A stretch of DNA of 40,741 nucleotides. Origin: Flavobacteriales bacterium. GTDB lineage: Bacteria; Bacteroidota; Bacteroidia; Flavobacteriales_D; Sanyastnellaceae. The stretch is taken from assembly GCA_947466425.1 (NCBI GenBank), contig CANIBZ010000020.1, positions 1-40,741 of the forward strand, written 5' to 3'. This document shows positions 33,067-40,741 of this stretch, piece by piece (the stretch's first letter is position 1; every line of letters begins with the position of its first letter). The notes beneath the pieces are model-generated. The model saw only the letters and a program-made list of their open reading frames with translations, ran no database searches and was not told the DNA's origin. The position numbers and the translations under genes were made by a program.

Positions 33067-33074
33067 TATTATTG
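33067..33074 (+). promoter_or_regulatory. Possible -7 element of the TonB receptor gene
   Basis: TATTATTG (one mismatch to TAnnTTTG) stands 4 bases before the ATG at 33079, again predicting an almost leaderless mRNA. No -33 TTG was seen. Confidence 0.3.
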
Positions 33075-33078
33075 CTAT

Positions 33079-35514
33079 ATGAACCTTAAGCAAAACCTCC
33101 TGACCCTTTTGGGTTTATTGTTGTGCCTTTCATCTTGGGCCCAATCTGGAACAGTTAAATTCTCAGGGAAAGTTAGCGATTCACAAACGCAAAAACCATT
33201 GGGCGCTGTGTTGGTGTATTTCGAAAACACTTCTTACGGAATGAGTTCCACTCCCGAAGGTACCTTCAGCATTGAAGCTCCGGCGGGAAACTACACTCTT
33301 ATTGCCGCATACTTAACCCATCAGACCTTCAAAAAAGAAATTCAGTTAACGGGGAACCAAGAGTTCAATATTGAAATGGTTTCGAACGACGGACAAATGA
33401 ATTTGGTTGTTGTGTCTGCTGGAAGGTATGAGCAAAACATTGGTGAGGTTACGGTAAGTATGGAGGTGATTCAACCGAAATTAATTCAAGATAAAAACGC
33501 GGTAAACATAGACGAAATTTTGCAGCAAACTCCGGGTGTTGCTATTGTAGACGACGAACCACAAATTCGCAGTGGAAGCGGATACAGCTTCGGTGCCGGA
33601 AGCCGCGTTCAGGTTTTAGTAGACAACATTCCTATTCTAAGCGGAGACGCCGGAAAACCGAGCTGGGGATTTCTTCCCACCGAAAATGTCTCACAAGTTG
33701 AAATTATCAAAGGTGCGAGCAGCGTGCTTTACGGAAGCTCTGCACTGAGCGGTGTTATCAATTTCAGAACGGCCTACCCCACTTCAAAACCAAAAACAAA
33801 AGTTTCAGTTTATCACGGATTCTATTCCAAGCCGCAATCAGACTCTGCTGTGTATTGGAACAGACAAGGAATGAAAAGCGGAATTAATTTTCTTCACTCT
33901 GAAAAATTCGGAAAACTTGATTTTGTTCTTGCTTCAAGTATGCAATACGACGATGGACACTTAGGTCCTATTAAAGACACAGCCGACGGCAGCTTTTCAA
34001 ATGGAAATTATAATCCTTTAAAAGTAGATCGATACAGCGCTGGAAATAGAGCGCGTTTAAACCTGAATCTTCGATACCGCTTAACCGATCGTCTTTTCAT
34101 AGGTCTTGCTGGAATTTATTCCACGAGCAATTCATTGTCTACTTTAATCTGGGACAACAGCTCAACTGGATTGTACGGCGCCTACGCCGGCAGCGCTACA
34201 CGAACCATTCAGCAGTTATATACTGTTGACCCTTCCATTCAATACACCAGTAAAAAAGGCGCTGTTCACACACTGAAATCGAGATGGCAATCGTTAGACA
34301 ACAACAACGATAACAACCAAGGAAATTTCTCAGATGTCTTCTACACGGAATATCAAGTGCAGAAAAATTGGGAGCTCCACAAGATAAAAAACCTAACAAC
34401 CACGGCGGGGGTGGTAAACACAAAGACCAATGCTCGTGGGGAATTGTTTGTAGGTGGAAATCCAGACGGGCACAACCAAGCAAGAAATACTGCTGCCTAT
34501 TTTCAAATCGACAAAAAAATTGGTGACCGCCTGAATCTTTCTGGAGGTGTGCGTTACGAGCAATTTCTATTGAATAAAGAAAAAAATGGCAAGCCCGTAT
34601 TTCGCGCAGGAGCAAATTACAAATTGGGTCAAGCAACCTACTTGCGCGCATCATACGGACAAGGATATCGCTTCCCAAGTATTGCTGAAAAATTCATTGT
34701 AACGGGTTTGGGTGCCATTCAAGTTTTTGCAAATCCAGACTTAAAACCAGAGACTTCATACAATGCCGAAATCGGAATTAAACAAGGATTTAAAATTGGA
34801 GAATTCAAGGGATTTATTGACGTTGCTGTCTTCCAACAAGAGTTTCGGAATTTTATTGAATTCACTTTTGGGCAATGGACGGCGGTTCCTCTATCAGACT
34901 TGGGTCAAATATCAAAAGTCATTGGGTTTAAAAGTTTGAATACTGGGGGTGCGAAAGTTCAGGGTGCTGAACTCAGTATTATGGGAACCGGTAACATTCG
35001 CAAGACTCGTTTCGATGTGTTGGCAGGTTACACGTACACAAAACCTATGAGCACCACCCCGGACTATGTCTATGCACAAACGGCACAAACTCCGGGAACA
35101 CTTGTCATTCCGCAGTTTTCTCAAGCATCCTATTTAACCACAAGCGAAAACACGAACAGCAATATCTTGAAATATCGCATGCAACACCTTATAAGAATAG
35201 ATGTTGGTGCAACCCGCGGTGCATTTAATGCAGGACTGAGCTTCCGATCAAATTCGCACATGCAAAACATTGACAAAGCATTTTCTCAACTCGAACACGA
35301 GCTTCCCACTGAATTCAATCCGGGAATTAATTCATGGCGCGCCAATCACACCAAAGGCGACTATGTTTTCGATGCGCGAGTTGGCTATACCTTTTCAGAA
35401 AAACATAAGATTGCACTTATCATGAACAACGTTCTCAACCGCGAGTACGCTATTCGTCCGCTCGCTATTGAAGAACCTCGTTTAACTATGGTGCAATACA
35501 CCTTAAGTTTGTAG
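33079..35514 (+). CDS. TonB-dependent outer-membrane receptor with carboxypeptidase-regulatory-like N-domain
   Basis: 811 aa. The signal peptide ends at SSWAQ. Residues 25-110 form a carboxypeptidase-regulatory-like domain (SGKVSDSQTQKPLGAVLVYF). A plug domain follows (IDEILQQTPGVAIVDD, VEIIKGASSVLYGSSALSGVINF) and a beta-barrel with the receptor terminal pattern (LIMNNVLNREYAIRPL, ending in MVQYTLSL). It imports a substrate energised by TonB; compare heme/siderophore/vitamin-type receptors, and no SusD partner is adjacent, so a SusC-like polysaccharide system is unlikely. One base separates its stop from kdsB. Confidence 0.93.
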   Translation: MNLKQNLLTLLGLLLCLSSWAQSGTVKFSGKVSDSQTQKPLGAVLVYFENTSYGMSSTPEGTFSIEAPAGNYTLIAAYLTHQTFKKEIQLTGNQEFNIEMVSNDGQMNLVVVSAGRYEQNIGEVTVSMEVIQPKLIQDKNAVNIDEILQQTPGVAIVDDEPQIRSGSGYSFGAGSRVQVLVDNIPILSGDAGKPSWGFLPTENVSQVEIIKGASSVLYGSSALSGVINFRTAYPTSKPKTKVSVYHGFYSKPQSDSAVYWNRQGMKSGINFLHSEKFGKLDFVLASSMQYDDGHLGPIKDTADGSFSNGNYNPLKVDRYSAGNRARLNLNLRYRLTDRLFIGLAGIYSTSNSLSTLIWDNSSTGLYGAYAGSATRTIQQLYTVDPSIQYTSKKGAVHTLKSRWQSLDNNNDNNQGNFSDVFYTEYQVQKNWELHKIKNLTTTAGVVNTKTNARGELFVGGNPDGHNQARNTAAYFQIDKKIGDRLNLSGGVRYEQFLLNKEKNGKPVFRAGANYKLGQATYLRASYGQGYRFPSIAEKFIVTGLGAIQVFANPDLKPETSYNAEIGIKQGFKIGEFKGFIDVAVFQQEFRNFIEFTFGQWTAVPLSDLGQISKVIGFKSLNTGGAKVQGAELSIMGTGNIRKTRFDVLAGYTYTKPMSTTPDYVYAQTAQTPGTLVIPQFSQASYLTTSENTNSNILKYRMQHLIRIDVGATRGAFNAGLSFRSNSHMQNIDKAFSQLEHELPTEFNPGINSWRANHTKGDYVFDARVGYTFSEKHKIALIMNNVLNREYAIRPLAIEEPRLTMVQYTLSL

Positions 35515-35515
35515 C

Positions 35516-36226
35516 ATGAAAGGACTTGGTATTATTCCCGCTCGATATGGAAGCACGCGCTTTCCTGGAAAGCCGTTGATTGAAATCAATGGAAAATCCA
35601 TGATCCGAAGGGTAATAGACCAAGCGAAAAAATGTTCTTCGCTTTCTGATGTTTGGGTGGCCACAGATGATGAGCGCATATTCAAGCATGTTGAAGAATA
35701 CGGATGTAAAGCATTTTACACTTCAGAAGATTGCAACAGCGGCACTGAGCGCATTTGCGAACTCCTTCCGCAGATAGAAAACGATTTTGATTTTGTGTTG
35801 AACATTCAAGGCGATGAGCCTTTTGTTCATGTTGAATCGTTGGAAGAACTTTCGAAAGCCCTTATTTCCTCCAAAACCGACATTGCAACCTTGGTGGTTC
35901 AAATTGAAAACCGAGAAGAGGCGAACGATTCAAACCGAGTGAAAGTGGTATTCAGCACTTCAGGAAGAGCACTCTATTTTTCAAGATCAACCATTCCCTT
36001 TGCTCGAAATGGCGAACCAAATTATTTCAAGCATTTAGGTGTTTATGCTTACACGACGAATGCCCTTCAACAAATAAAAATGCTGAAGCCCTCATCATTG
36101 GAATTGACCGAATCCCTCGAACAACTTCGTTGGTTAGAGCATGACTTAAGTATTTCTGTAGTAGTAACTTCCCACGATTCAACAGGAATAGACACTCCAG
36201 CAGATTTGCTGAAATATCAGGCCTAG
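35516..36226 (+). CDS. kdsB: 3-deoxy-manno-octulosonate cytidylyltransferase
   Basis: 236 aa. It activates Kdo as CMP-Kdo for lipopolysaccharide core synthesis. PARYGSTRFPGKPL at the N-terminus, ATDDERI, LNIQGDEPFV, YFSRSTIPF, HLGVYAY, ESLEQLRWLE and GIDTPADL follow the KdsB pattern throughout. Length is slightly below the usual 245-250, with a complete fold. The gene is one base behind the TonB receptor and so is probably read through from it. It is distinct from the SpsF-like cytidylyltransferase of the polysaccharide operon. Confidence 0.95.
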   Translation: MKGLGIIPARYGSTRFPGKPLIEINGKSMIRRVIDQAKKCSSLSDVWVATDDERIFKHVEEYGCKAFYTSEDCNSGTERICELLPQIENDFDFVLNIQGDEPFVHVESLEELSKALISSKTDIATLVVQIENREEANDSNRVKVVFSTSGRALYFSRSTIPFARNGEPNYFKHLGVYAYTTNALQQIKMLKPSSLELTESLEQLRWLEHDLSISVVVTSHDSTGIDTPADLLKYQA

Positions 36227-36228
36227 GC

Positions 36229-36258
36229 TTGTAAGACCAATAAAAATCCGTATTTTCG
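36229..36258 (+). promoter_or_regulatory. Promoter of the HU/SPOR gene
   Basis: TTG (36229-36231), a 19-bp spacer and TATTTTCG (36251-36258; one mismatch to TAnnTTTG). The -7 box is 4 bases before the ATG at 36263. Confidence 0.6.
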
Positions 36259-36262
36259 CATT

Positions 36263-37270
36263 ATGCAGTTCGAAAACCTAATCAAAGATTTATTGTACTC
36301 CAACGATTGCGTGGTTCTTCCCGGTTTGGGCGGATTCATTGCAAAATACAAGGGTGCTTCTTTGAATACTAGCTTGCACACAGTCTACCCTCCTCAAAAA
36401 ACAATCGGGTTCAATCCACAAATAAAAGAGAACGACGGCTTGTTGGTTTCTGCGTTGTGTGCGTTGAACAATTGCTCTTATGCGGAAGGAAAAATTGAAC
36501 TCGATGCCTGGGTGAAAGAGCAATCGAACACGTTACTTCGTGGTGAAAAAATTTCTTGGAAAGGAATTGGAATTCTGTTTCAAGATCGTCTAGGAAAAAT
36601 TCAATTCATTCCAGACAGTAAAGGAAATTTCTCACTTGAATCATTCGGATTAGAAAAGATAATTCTTGTTCCAGTTGAACGTCAAATTGAAGAGCCAATA
36701 ACTGCTGAAGTTTCAACTCTTGAAAAACGTGCAGAACAAGGATCTAAATGGATTTGGAAAGCAGCAGCTGTATTAGCGTTACCTATTTTGGGTGTTGGAA
36801 TTTTTGCACTTTCGCATAAGATTGAAACAACAGATTGGCAATACGCCTCGTACAAATTACTTGGAACGAAAAGCCGAGTTGCACAGTACACTCCTGTGCC
36901 AGAAAGAGCCATTCCAACATATACCGTTGAAGAAGAAATTGAACTTGTTGAAACGCCTGAGTTAAAATCAGCTCCAACAGCTACAGCAGTTGTAACAACT
37001 CCCGTTGAAAAAACCAAAGTCATAGAAATTGTTAATCCTACGCGTCTTGCAAAATACGAAATCATTGTAGGTGCCTTCGCTGTCTCTCAGAACGCAAACC
37101 GCATGGTAGCTGAGTTAAATAAAAAAGGATTCAAAGCAAGTTTATCTGGAAAAAAAGGAAATCTGCAACTTGTATCGGCAGCAAGTGACTCGAATTACGA
37201 GGCCATTATTCAAATGCTCGACAAGGTTAAATCCGAAGTCAACCCCTCTGCGTGGTTGAAGCAAAATTAA
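36263..37270 (+). CDS. CCDC81-type HU domain, membrane anchor and SPOR domain protein
   Basis: 335 aa. Residues 1-115 form the CCDC81-like HU domain (VVLPGLGGFIAKYKGA, then GKISWKGIGILF-type second repeat). One membrane segment (163-184, WKAAAVLALPILGVGIFAL) follows, then a low-complexity Thr/Pro/Glu linker and a C-terminal SPOR domain (264-335; YEIIVGAFAVSQNANRMVAEL). The SPOR domain binds denuded peptidoglycan at division sites, while the HU part may hold DNA or protein, so the protein could link chromosome or cytoplasm to the septum. The architecture is known in Bacteroidota. The protein starts at a conserved MQFENLI. Confidence 0.88.
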   Translation: MQFENLIKDLLYSNDCVVLPGLGGFIAKYKGASLNTSLHTVYPPQKTIGFNPQIKENDGLLVSALCALNNCSYAEGKIELDAWVKEQSNTLLRGEKISWKGIGILFQDRLGKIQFIPDSKGNFSLESFGLEKIILVPVERQIEEPITAEVSTLEKRAEQGSKWIWKAAAVLALPILGVGIFALSHKIETTDWQYASYKLLGTKSRVAQYTPVPERAIPTYTVEEEIELVETPELKSAPTATAVVTTPVEKTKVIEIVNPTRLAKYEIIVGAFAVSQNANRMVAELNKKGFKASLSGKKGNLQLVSAASDSNYEAIIQMLDKVKSEVNPSAWLKQN

Positions 37271-37333
37271 CATTTCATTTAGATTCGTTTAGAAGTTTTT
37301 GTCATTGATTTGAACTACAATCAAAACGATATT

Positions 37334-37690
37334 ATGCGCATAGGAGAACGTATCAAAAACAGAGCAAAAGATTTGCGTCTTGGTCCAACGGAATTGGCTA
37401 AGATTATTAACACATCGAAACAAAATGTTTATGGAATTTACAGAAGAGATTCTGTTGACTCAAAACTTTTATTCGATTTGTCGAAAGCATTAGACACCGA
37501 TTTCTTTTCGCTTTACTCGAAAATTCTTGCTAGTGGTTCTAATCTAGAGGAAGGAAGCGAGCTTCGCGCAGAGAGTTTAGAAAACGACATCGTTGCGGTG
37601 AAAAAAGAGTTAACAGATCTACGAGAGAAGTACGCTTTATTGCGCGCTTTATTCGAAGCCAAAACAGGAGAGAAAATTCCTGAATTCTGA
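37334..37690 (+). CDS. XRE-like helix-turn-helix protein with C-terminal coiled coil
   Basis: 118 aa. The N-terminal helix-turn-helix spans about residues 4-58, with LGPTELAKIINTSKQNVYGIYR as turn and recognition helix and LLFDLSKALDTDFFSLY behind. The C-terminal 45 residues (ESLENDIVAVKKELTDLREKYALLRALFEAK) form a heptad-like coiled coil, suited to dimerisation. The ATG at 37334 is chosen; an in-frame TTG at 37310 would add eight residues but lacks support. A TTG-N21-TAGATTCG promoter-like pair lies at 37256-37287. Targets are unknown. Confidence 0.78.
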   Translation: MRIGERIKNRAKDLRLGPTELAKIINTSKQNVYGIYRRDSVDSKLLFDLSKALDTDFFSLYSKILASGSNLEEGSELRAESLENDIVAVKKELTDLREKYALLRALFEAKTGEKIPEF

Positions 37691-37698
37691 TCATGTAT

Positions 37699-37706
37699 TA
37701 CCTTTG
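37699..37706 (+). promoter_or_regulatory. -7 element of the HAD gene
   Basis: TACCTTTG (perfect TAnnTTTG) ends 5 bases before the ATG at 37712, predicting a leaderless mRNA. No -33 TTG was found. Confidence 0.45.
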
Positions 37707-37711
37707 GCCTC

Positions 37712-38332
37712 ATGAATTATGAAGCCATTGTATTCGACTTCGGGGGTGTTCTGTTTGAAATAGATTATAACGCCCCCGTTCGCGCTTTTGAAGCGCTAGG
37801 AATGGAATCTTTTGCGGCCACCTACTCGCAGGCGCAGCAAGATGAAATTTTCGATTTATTAGAGACTGGCAAAATCCCCGGAGAAGCTTTTTACGACTGG
37901 ATCTCAAACTTCCTTCCGAATGCCTCTAGACAAGAGTTGGAAAATGCCTGGAACTGTATACTCATTCAACTCATTCCAGAACGGGTCGATTACATTTTCA
38001 AATTGAAAGAAAAGGGCATTCGCACCTTCATCTTCAGCAACACCAATGAATTGCATGTAGCCGTTTTTGAGCGGATGATCGATGAGTCTTATGGCTTAGA
38101 GAAATTCAAGTCGGCCTTTGAATTTATTCATTACAGCAATGTCTTAGGAATGCGCAAGCCGAATCCAGAAGCTTTTCTTGAGCTGTGTAGAATTCATGGA
38201 CTCACGCCCGAAAAAACAATTTTTATCGATGATTCAATTCAGCATGTTGAAGGGTCCGTTCGCGCTGGATTAAAAGGACTACACCTTCTTCCACATCAAA
38301 CTCCGGCAGAATTAATAGACCCTTTATTTTAA
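37712..38332 (+). CDS. HAD-superfamily phosphatase (YihX/HAD-IA type)
   Basis: 206 aa. The first HAD motif is FDFGGVL (nucleophile Asp9; the second Asp is replaced by Gly, as is usual in this subgroup), the helical cap spans about 15-90, motif II is FIFSNTNE, motif III is the lysine in MRKPNPEAF, and motif IV is FIDDS. The subgroup includes alpha-glucose-1-phosphatase-like and pyrimidine-phosphatase-like enzymes. A specific substrate cannot be named. Its 3' end overlaps the convergent LEA lipoprotein by 9 bases. Confidence 0.87.
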   Translation: MNYEAIVFDFGGVLFEIDYNAPVRAFEALGMESFAATYSQAQQDEIFDLLETGKIPGEAFYDWISNFLPNASRQELENAWNCILIQLIPERVDYIFKLKEKGIRTFIFSNTNELHVAVFERMIDESYGLEKFKSAFEFIHYSNVLGMRKPNPEAFLELCRIHGLTPEKTIFIDDSIQHVEGSVRAGLKGLHLLPHQTPAELIDPLF

Positions 38333-38806
38333 TTTGAAGGCCTTACTGCTGATGGGCTTTGTGAAAGAAAAAGGAACCATCTTCTTTACGCCTAGGCCCT
38401 TCGCCTGCACATAACCCGACGCTTCCAAAATAATTTCGTCTTTGAACATAAGCGCCAAAGCGTTGCCCAACAAACCTTCCACATCGGTAATATTCGTGAA
38501 GACTTTCACATCATAAACTTGCGCAGATTTCGGACCTAGAACTACAGGTTCTGCCAAGGTTAGAGTGCCTGCTACGTTCCCGTCAATACGCAATTCCAAA
38601 TCAGATTCGTATAAGGTAATCTTATACGGATTGGGATTTTCAAGCCCAATTCGTAAAACTGCAGCAACGTGATTATTGGTAAATTCAGAAAGGTCGAACT
38701 CTTCCACACGGTTTACTTTTACATCCTTGTAAATTTCACAAGAAGTAAAAGTGAACACCGTGAAAAGCAGAAATATCCAAGGAATTGAAATCTGTTTTCT
38801 TCTCAT
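38324..38806 (-). CDS. LEA type 2 family lipoprotein
   Basis: 160 aa. A lipoprotein signal peptide (IPWIFLLFTVFTFTSC with Cys23 as lipidation site, followed by Glu-Ile) precedes a beta-sandwich domain typical of LEA14/water-stress (WHy) proteins, with repeated hydrophobic strands such as HVAAVLRIGLENPNPYKITLYE. LEA-type lipoproteins are common in Bacteroidota envelopes; their role is not defined, although stress protection is often proposed. It lies 37 bases after the M20 peptidase and is probably transcribed with it. Confidence 0.8.
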   Translation of the reverse strand: MRRKQISIPWIFLLFTVFTFTSCEIYKDVKVNRVEEFDLSEFTNNHVAAVLRIGLENPNPYKITLYESDLELRIDGNVAGTLTLAEPVVLGPKSAQVYDVKVFTNITDVEGLLGNALALMFKDEIILEASGYVQAKGLGVKKMVPFSFTKPISSKAFKLK

Positions 38807-38843
38807 AACATCCTCACGTTTTCTATTTCAACCCGAACGAAAT

Positions 38844-40223
38844 TTACTTCGAAAAATTATCGAAGAAATAAGGAATCGTTTCAATTCCTTTGTAGTAGTT
38901 AACCAAACCGTAGTGCTCATTCGGCGAATGAAGTGCATCTGTATCCAATCCAAAGCCCATTAACACAGACTTTAAATTCAATTCAGATTCGAACATAGCA
39001 ACAATAGGAATAGATCCGCCACCTCGTGTTGGAATTGGCTTCTTACCATAAGTCTTCTCCATAGCATCTGATGCCGCAATGTATGCTTTGCTATCTGTTG
39101 GCGTAACAACCGGCTCACCGCCGTGGTGCGGACGAACCTCAACACGAACACCAGCAGGTGCAATAGATTTGAAGTGATTCGAAAACATTTCAGTGATTTG
39201 ATCTGTGGTTTGATGAGGTACCAAACGCATTGAGATTTTAGCGAATGCCTTCGATGGAAGAACCGTCTTCGATCCCTCGCCAATGTAACCGCCCCAAATA
39301 CCATTGCAATCCAAGGTTGGACGAACTCCAGTACGTTCAATGGTAGAATATCCTTTCTCCCCGTACAACGCATCGATATCCAAATCTTTCTTATAAGCCT
39401 CTTCATCAAACGGAGCAGCATTCAACGCAGTGCGTTCTGCTTCTGTTAATTCTTGAACGCTATCGTAGAATCCAGGAATGGTTACATGATTGTTTTCATC
39501 GTGAAGTGAGGCAATCATTTTCGCCAAAACGTTAATCGGATTTGCAACCCCACCGCCGTATACACCGCTGTGTAAATCGCGATTTGATCCGGTTACTTCC
39601 ACTTCAACATAACTTAATCCTCTTAATCCACAGTCGATACTTGGAACATCATTCGCTATAATGCTCGTGTCTGAAATCAATACCACATCTGCCTTCAATC
39701 TTTCTTTATTCGCCATGCAGAAAGGACCCAGGTTGGTTGAACCAGCTTCCTCTTCCCCTTCAATCATGAACTTCACGTTACATGGAAGTGAATTCGTTTT
39801 CCACATGGCTTCAAACGCCTTCACGTGCATGAACATTTGTCCTTTGTCATCGCAAGATCCGCGAGCGAAGATTGCACCTTCAGGGTGAATCTCTGTTTTC
39901 TTAATCGTTGGCTCGAACGGAGGCGTGTGCCACAATTCAATTGGATCAGCTGGCTGCACATCGTAGTGTCCGTATACCAAAACCGTTGGCTTACTCGGAT
40001 CAATTAATTTCTCTCCGTATATGATTGGGTGTCCTTCCGTAACGCATATTTCTACGTTATCTGCTCCTGCGTCGCGAAGATGCTTCGCTACTAAATCTGC
40101 GCATTTTGCTACTTCTTCCTTGTAGGCCATATCGGCGCTAATGCTTGGAATACGTAGTAGTTCGAACAACTCGTTTAAGAAACGATCTTTATTTTCGTTG
40201 ATAAAATCTTGTGCTGCTTTCAT
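38844..40223 (-). CDS. M20 family dipeptidase/carboxypeptidase
   Basis: 459 aa zinc metallopeptidase. VYGHYDVQPADP (zinc-ligand His, Asp), ARGSCDDKGQ (bridging Asp), EGEEEAGS (catalytic Glu and zinc ligand), DLHSGVYGG and HSPNEHYG (last His ligand) are all present, and the dimerisation lid runs from about 205 to 320. It is the dipeptidase group similar to CNDP/peptidase V. No signal peptide. The ATG at 40223 opens MKAAQDFINENKDRFLNE, the expected start; the frame extends upstream to 40367 but would cross the divergent proline dehydrogenase start region. Confidence 0.93.
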   Translation of the reverse strand: MKAAQDFINENKDRFLNELFELLRIPSISADMAYKEEVAKCADLVAKHLRDAGADNVEICVTEGHPIIYGEKLIDPSKPTVLVYGHYDVQPADPIELWHTPPFEPTIKKTEIHPEGAIFARGSCDDKGQMFMHVKAFEAMWKTNSLPCNVKFMIEGEEEAGSTNLGPFCMANKERLKADVVLISDTSIIANDVPSIDCGLRGLSYVEVEVTGSNRDLHSGVYGGGVANPINVLAKMIASLHDENNHVTIPGFYDSVQELTEAERTALNAAPFDEEAYKKDLDIDALYGEKGYSTIERTGVRPTLDCNGIWGGYIGEGSKTVLPSKAFAKISMRLVPHQTTDQITEMFSNHFKSIAPAGVRVEVRPHHGGEPVVTPTDSKAYIAASDAMEKTYGKKPIPTRGGGSIPIVAMFESELNLKSVLMGFGLDTDALHSPNEHYGLVNYYKGIETIPYFFDNFSK

Positions 40224-40294
40224 GACATTTAATTTGTGGTCGAAAGATACGATGGAACCTTTTAAATTCAGAATGAAAAACCAAAGAAGAAGAA

Positions 40295-40302
40295 TATCTT
40301 TG
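40295..40302 (+). promoter_or_regulatory. -7 element of the proline dehydrogenase gene
   Basis: TATCTTTG (perfect TAnnTTTG) is 5 bases before the ATG at 40308. No TTG at the usual -33 spacing. A short-leader or leaderless mRNA is predicted. Confidence 0.45.
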
Positions 40303-40307
40303 CAGCA

Positions 40308-40741
40308 ATGAGTAGCGTAAATTTCGAAAATACCGCGGTAGCGTTTCAACATAAAAACAATGGCCAATTGAAGCGCTCGTTCTGGCTCTTCAAACTAATT
40401 GCTTCTCCGGCTTTGGTTAAATTGGGTGGAGCACTAACGAATCTAGCGGTTGGACTAGGAATTCCCATTGGATGGGCAATCAAGAAAAATATCTTTTCAC
40501 AATTCTGTGGCGGAGTAAATATTTCAGAAAGCAAAAAAGCCGCGCACCACTTGGCAAAAAGTGGCATTGGCTCTATTCTCGATTACAGTGTAGAAGGAAA
40601 AGAAAACGAAAAAGATTTCGACTTTACTGCAGATGAAATCAAGCGCACTATTGATGCGGCGGAAAACAACAACGACATTCCTTTCAGCGTATTCAAAGTA
40701 ACAGGGATTTGCAGATTTTCTCTGTTGGAAAAAGTAAATGC
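40308..40741 (+). CDS. Proline dehydrogenase (5' part only)
   Basis: The first 144 residues are visible. They start MSSVNFENTAVAFQHKNNGQLKRSF and continue with ALTNLAVGLGIPIGWAIKKNIFSQFCGG and DFTADEIKRTIDAAENNNDIPFSVFKVTGI, matching the N-terminal region of Bacteroidota proline dehydrogenases, whose FAD-binding TIM barrel follows downstream. It oxidises proline to pyrroline-5-carboxylate. The reading frame is open to the last base, so the C-terminal part lies outside the window. It is divergent from the M20 gene. Either stand-alone PutA-like or PRODH is possible. Confidence 0.83.
   Translation, partial: MSSVNFENTAVAFQHKNNGQLKRSFWLFKLIASPALVKLGGALTNLAVGLGIPIGWAIKKNIFSQFCGGVNISESKKAAHHLAKSGIGSILDYSVEGKENEKDFDFTADEIKRTIDAAENNNDIPFSVFKVTGICRFSLLEKVN

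Noticed and set aside
40224-40367. M20 peptidase start at 40367
   Set aside because: It would cross the promoter and first codons of the proline dehydrogenase gene; ATG at 40223 starts the conserved MKAAQDF.
1-40741. A complete capsule locus, defence island or prophage
   Set aside because: There are no Wzx, Wzy or Wza genes, only one glycosyltransferase, and no nuclease/toxin or phage genes; most of the window is core metabolism.

Overview
The window reads as the chromosome of a member of the Bacteroidota, most likely a free-living flavobacterium-like lineage. The evidence is: the -7 promoter word TAnnTTTG (often with TTG 17-21 bp upstream) instead of sigma70 boxes; almost no Shine-Dalgarno sequences; a TonB receptor with a carboxypeptidase-regulatory-like N-terminal domain; a CCDC81-type HU/SPOR protein; a lamin-tail-domain surface protein with a gliding/T9SS-like C-terminus; and a PID-CTERM/exosortase pair. 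Genus cannot be read from the sequence. Coding density is very high: there is no gene-free stretch over 300 bases, and I see no rRNA, tRNA, CRISPR array, insertion sequence or prophage.

Layout. (1) 1-9499, minus strand: a tightly packed nine-gene operon, many genes overlapping by 1-4 bases. It starts with a Wzc-type tyrosine kinase/chain-length protein bearing a (Tyr-Gly)n tail, then a GT2 glycosyltransferase, GNAT acetyltransferase, SpsF-like cytidylyltransferase, class III aminotransferase, SDR, DUF4910 zinc-peptidase-like protein, phosphoglucose/phosphomannose isomerase, and lipB, cut by the window edge. It looks like a surface-polysaccharide or amino-sugar cassette. (2) 9600-11364, plus strand, divergent from it: a tiny PID-CTERM sorting substrate, an exosortase with its Cys-Arg-His triad, a membrane partner and a small conserved protein. 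(3) 11365-16030: a secreted M28 peptidase with an SDR, a nitroreductase, an outer-membrane barrel-like protein, and a MarR-YceI operon with a recognisable operator pair. (4) 16127-20314: MsbA-like ABC exporter, PlsC-like acyltransferase and a two-domain VOC protein, facing an SDR. (5) 21131-22959: a PhoB/PhoR-type two-component system with an 11-bp tandem repeat just upstream of its promoter. (6) 23050-29313: mfd, gltX, folB and, on the other strand, asd. (7) 29383-36226: large lamin-tail surface protein, polysaccharide deacetylase, TonB-dependent receptor and kdsB in one close-packed run. (8) 36263-40741: HU/SPOR membrane protein, XRE-like regulator, HAD phosphatase, LEA-type lipoprotein, M20 dipeptidase, and the start of a proline dehydrogenase.

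Most of the window is core metabolism and envelope biology. The least ordinary parts are the exosortase module placed back-to-back with the polysaccharide operon, the sugar cassette that pairs a SpsF-like enzyme, an aminotransferase and a DUF4910 protein without any NeuB-type synthase, the extreme tyrosine tail of the kinase, several promoters whose -7 box lies only 4-5 bases before the start codon (predicting leaderless mRNAs), and two well-formed candidate operators (MarR and PhoB-like).
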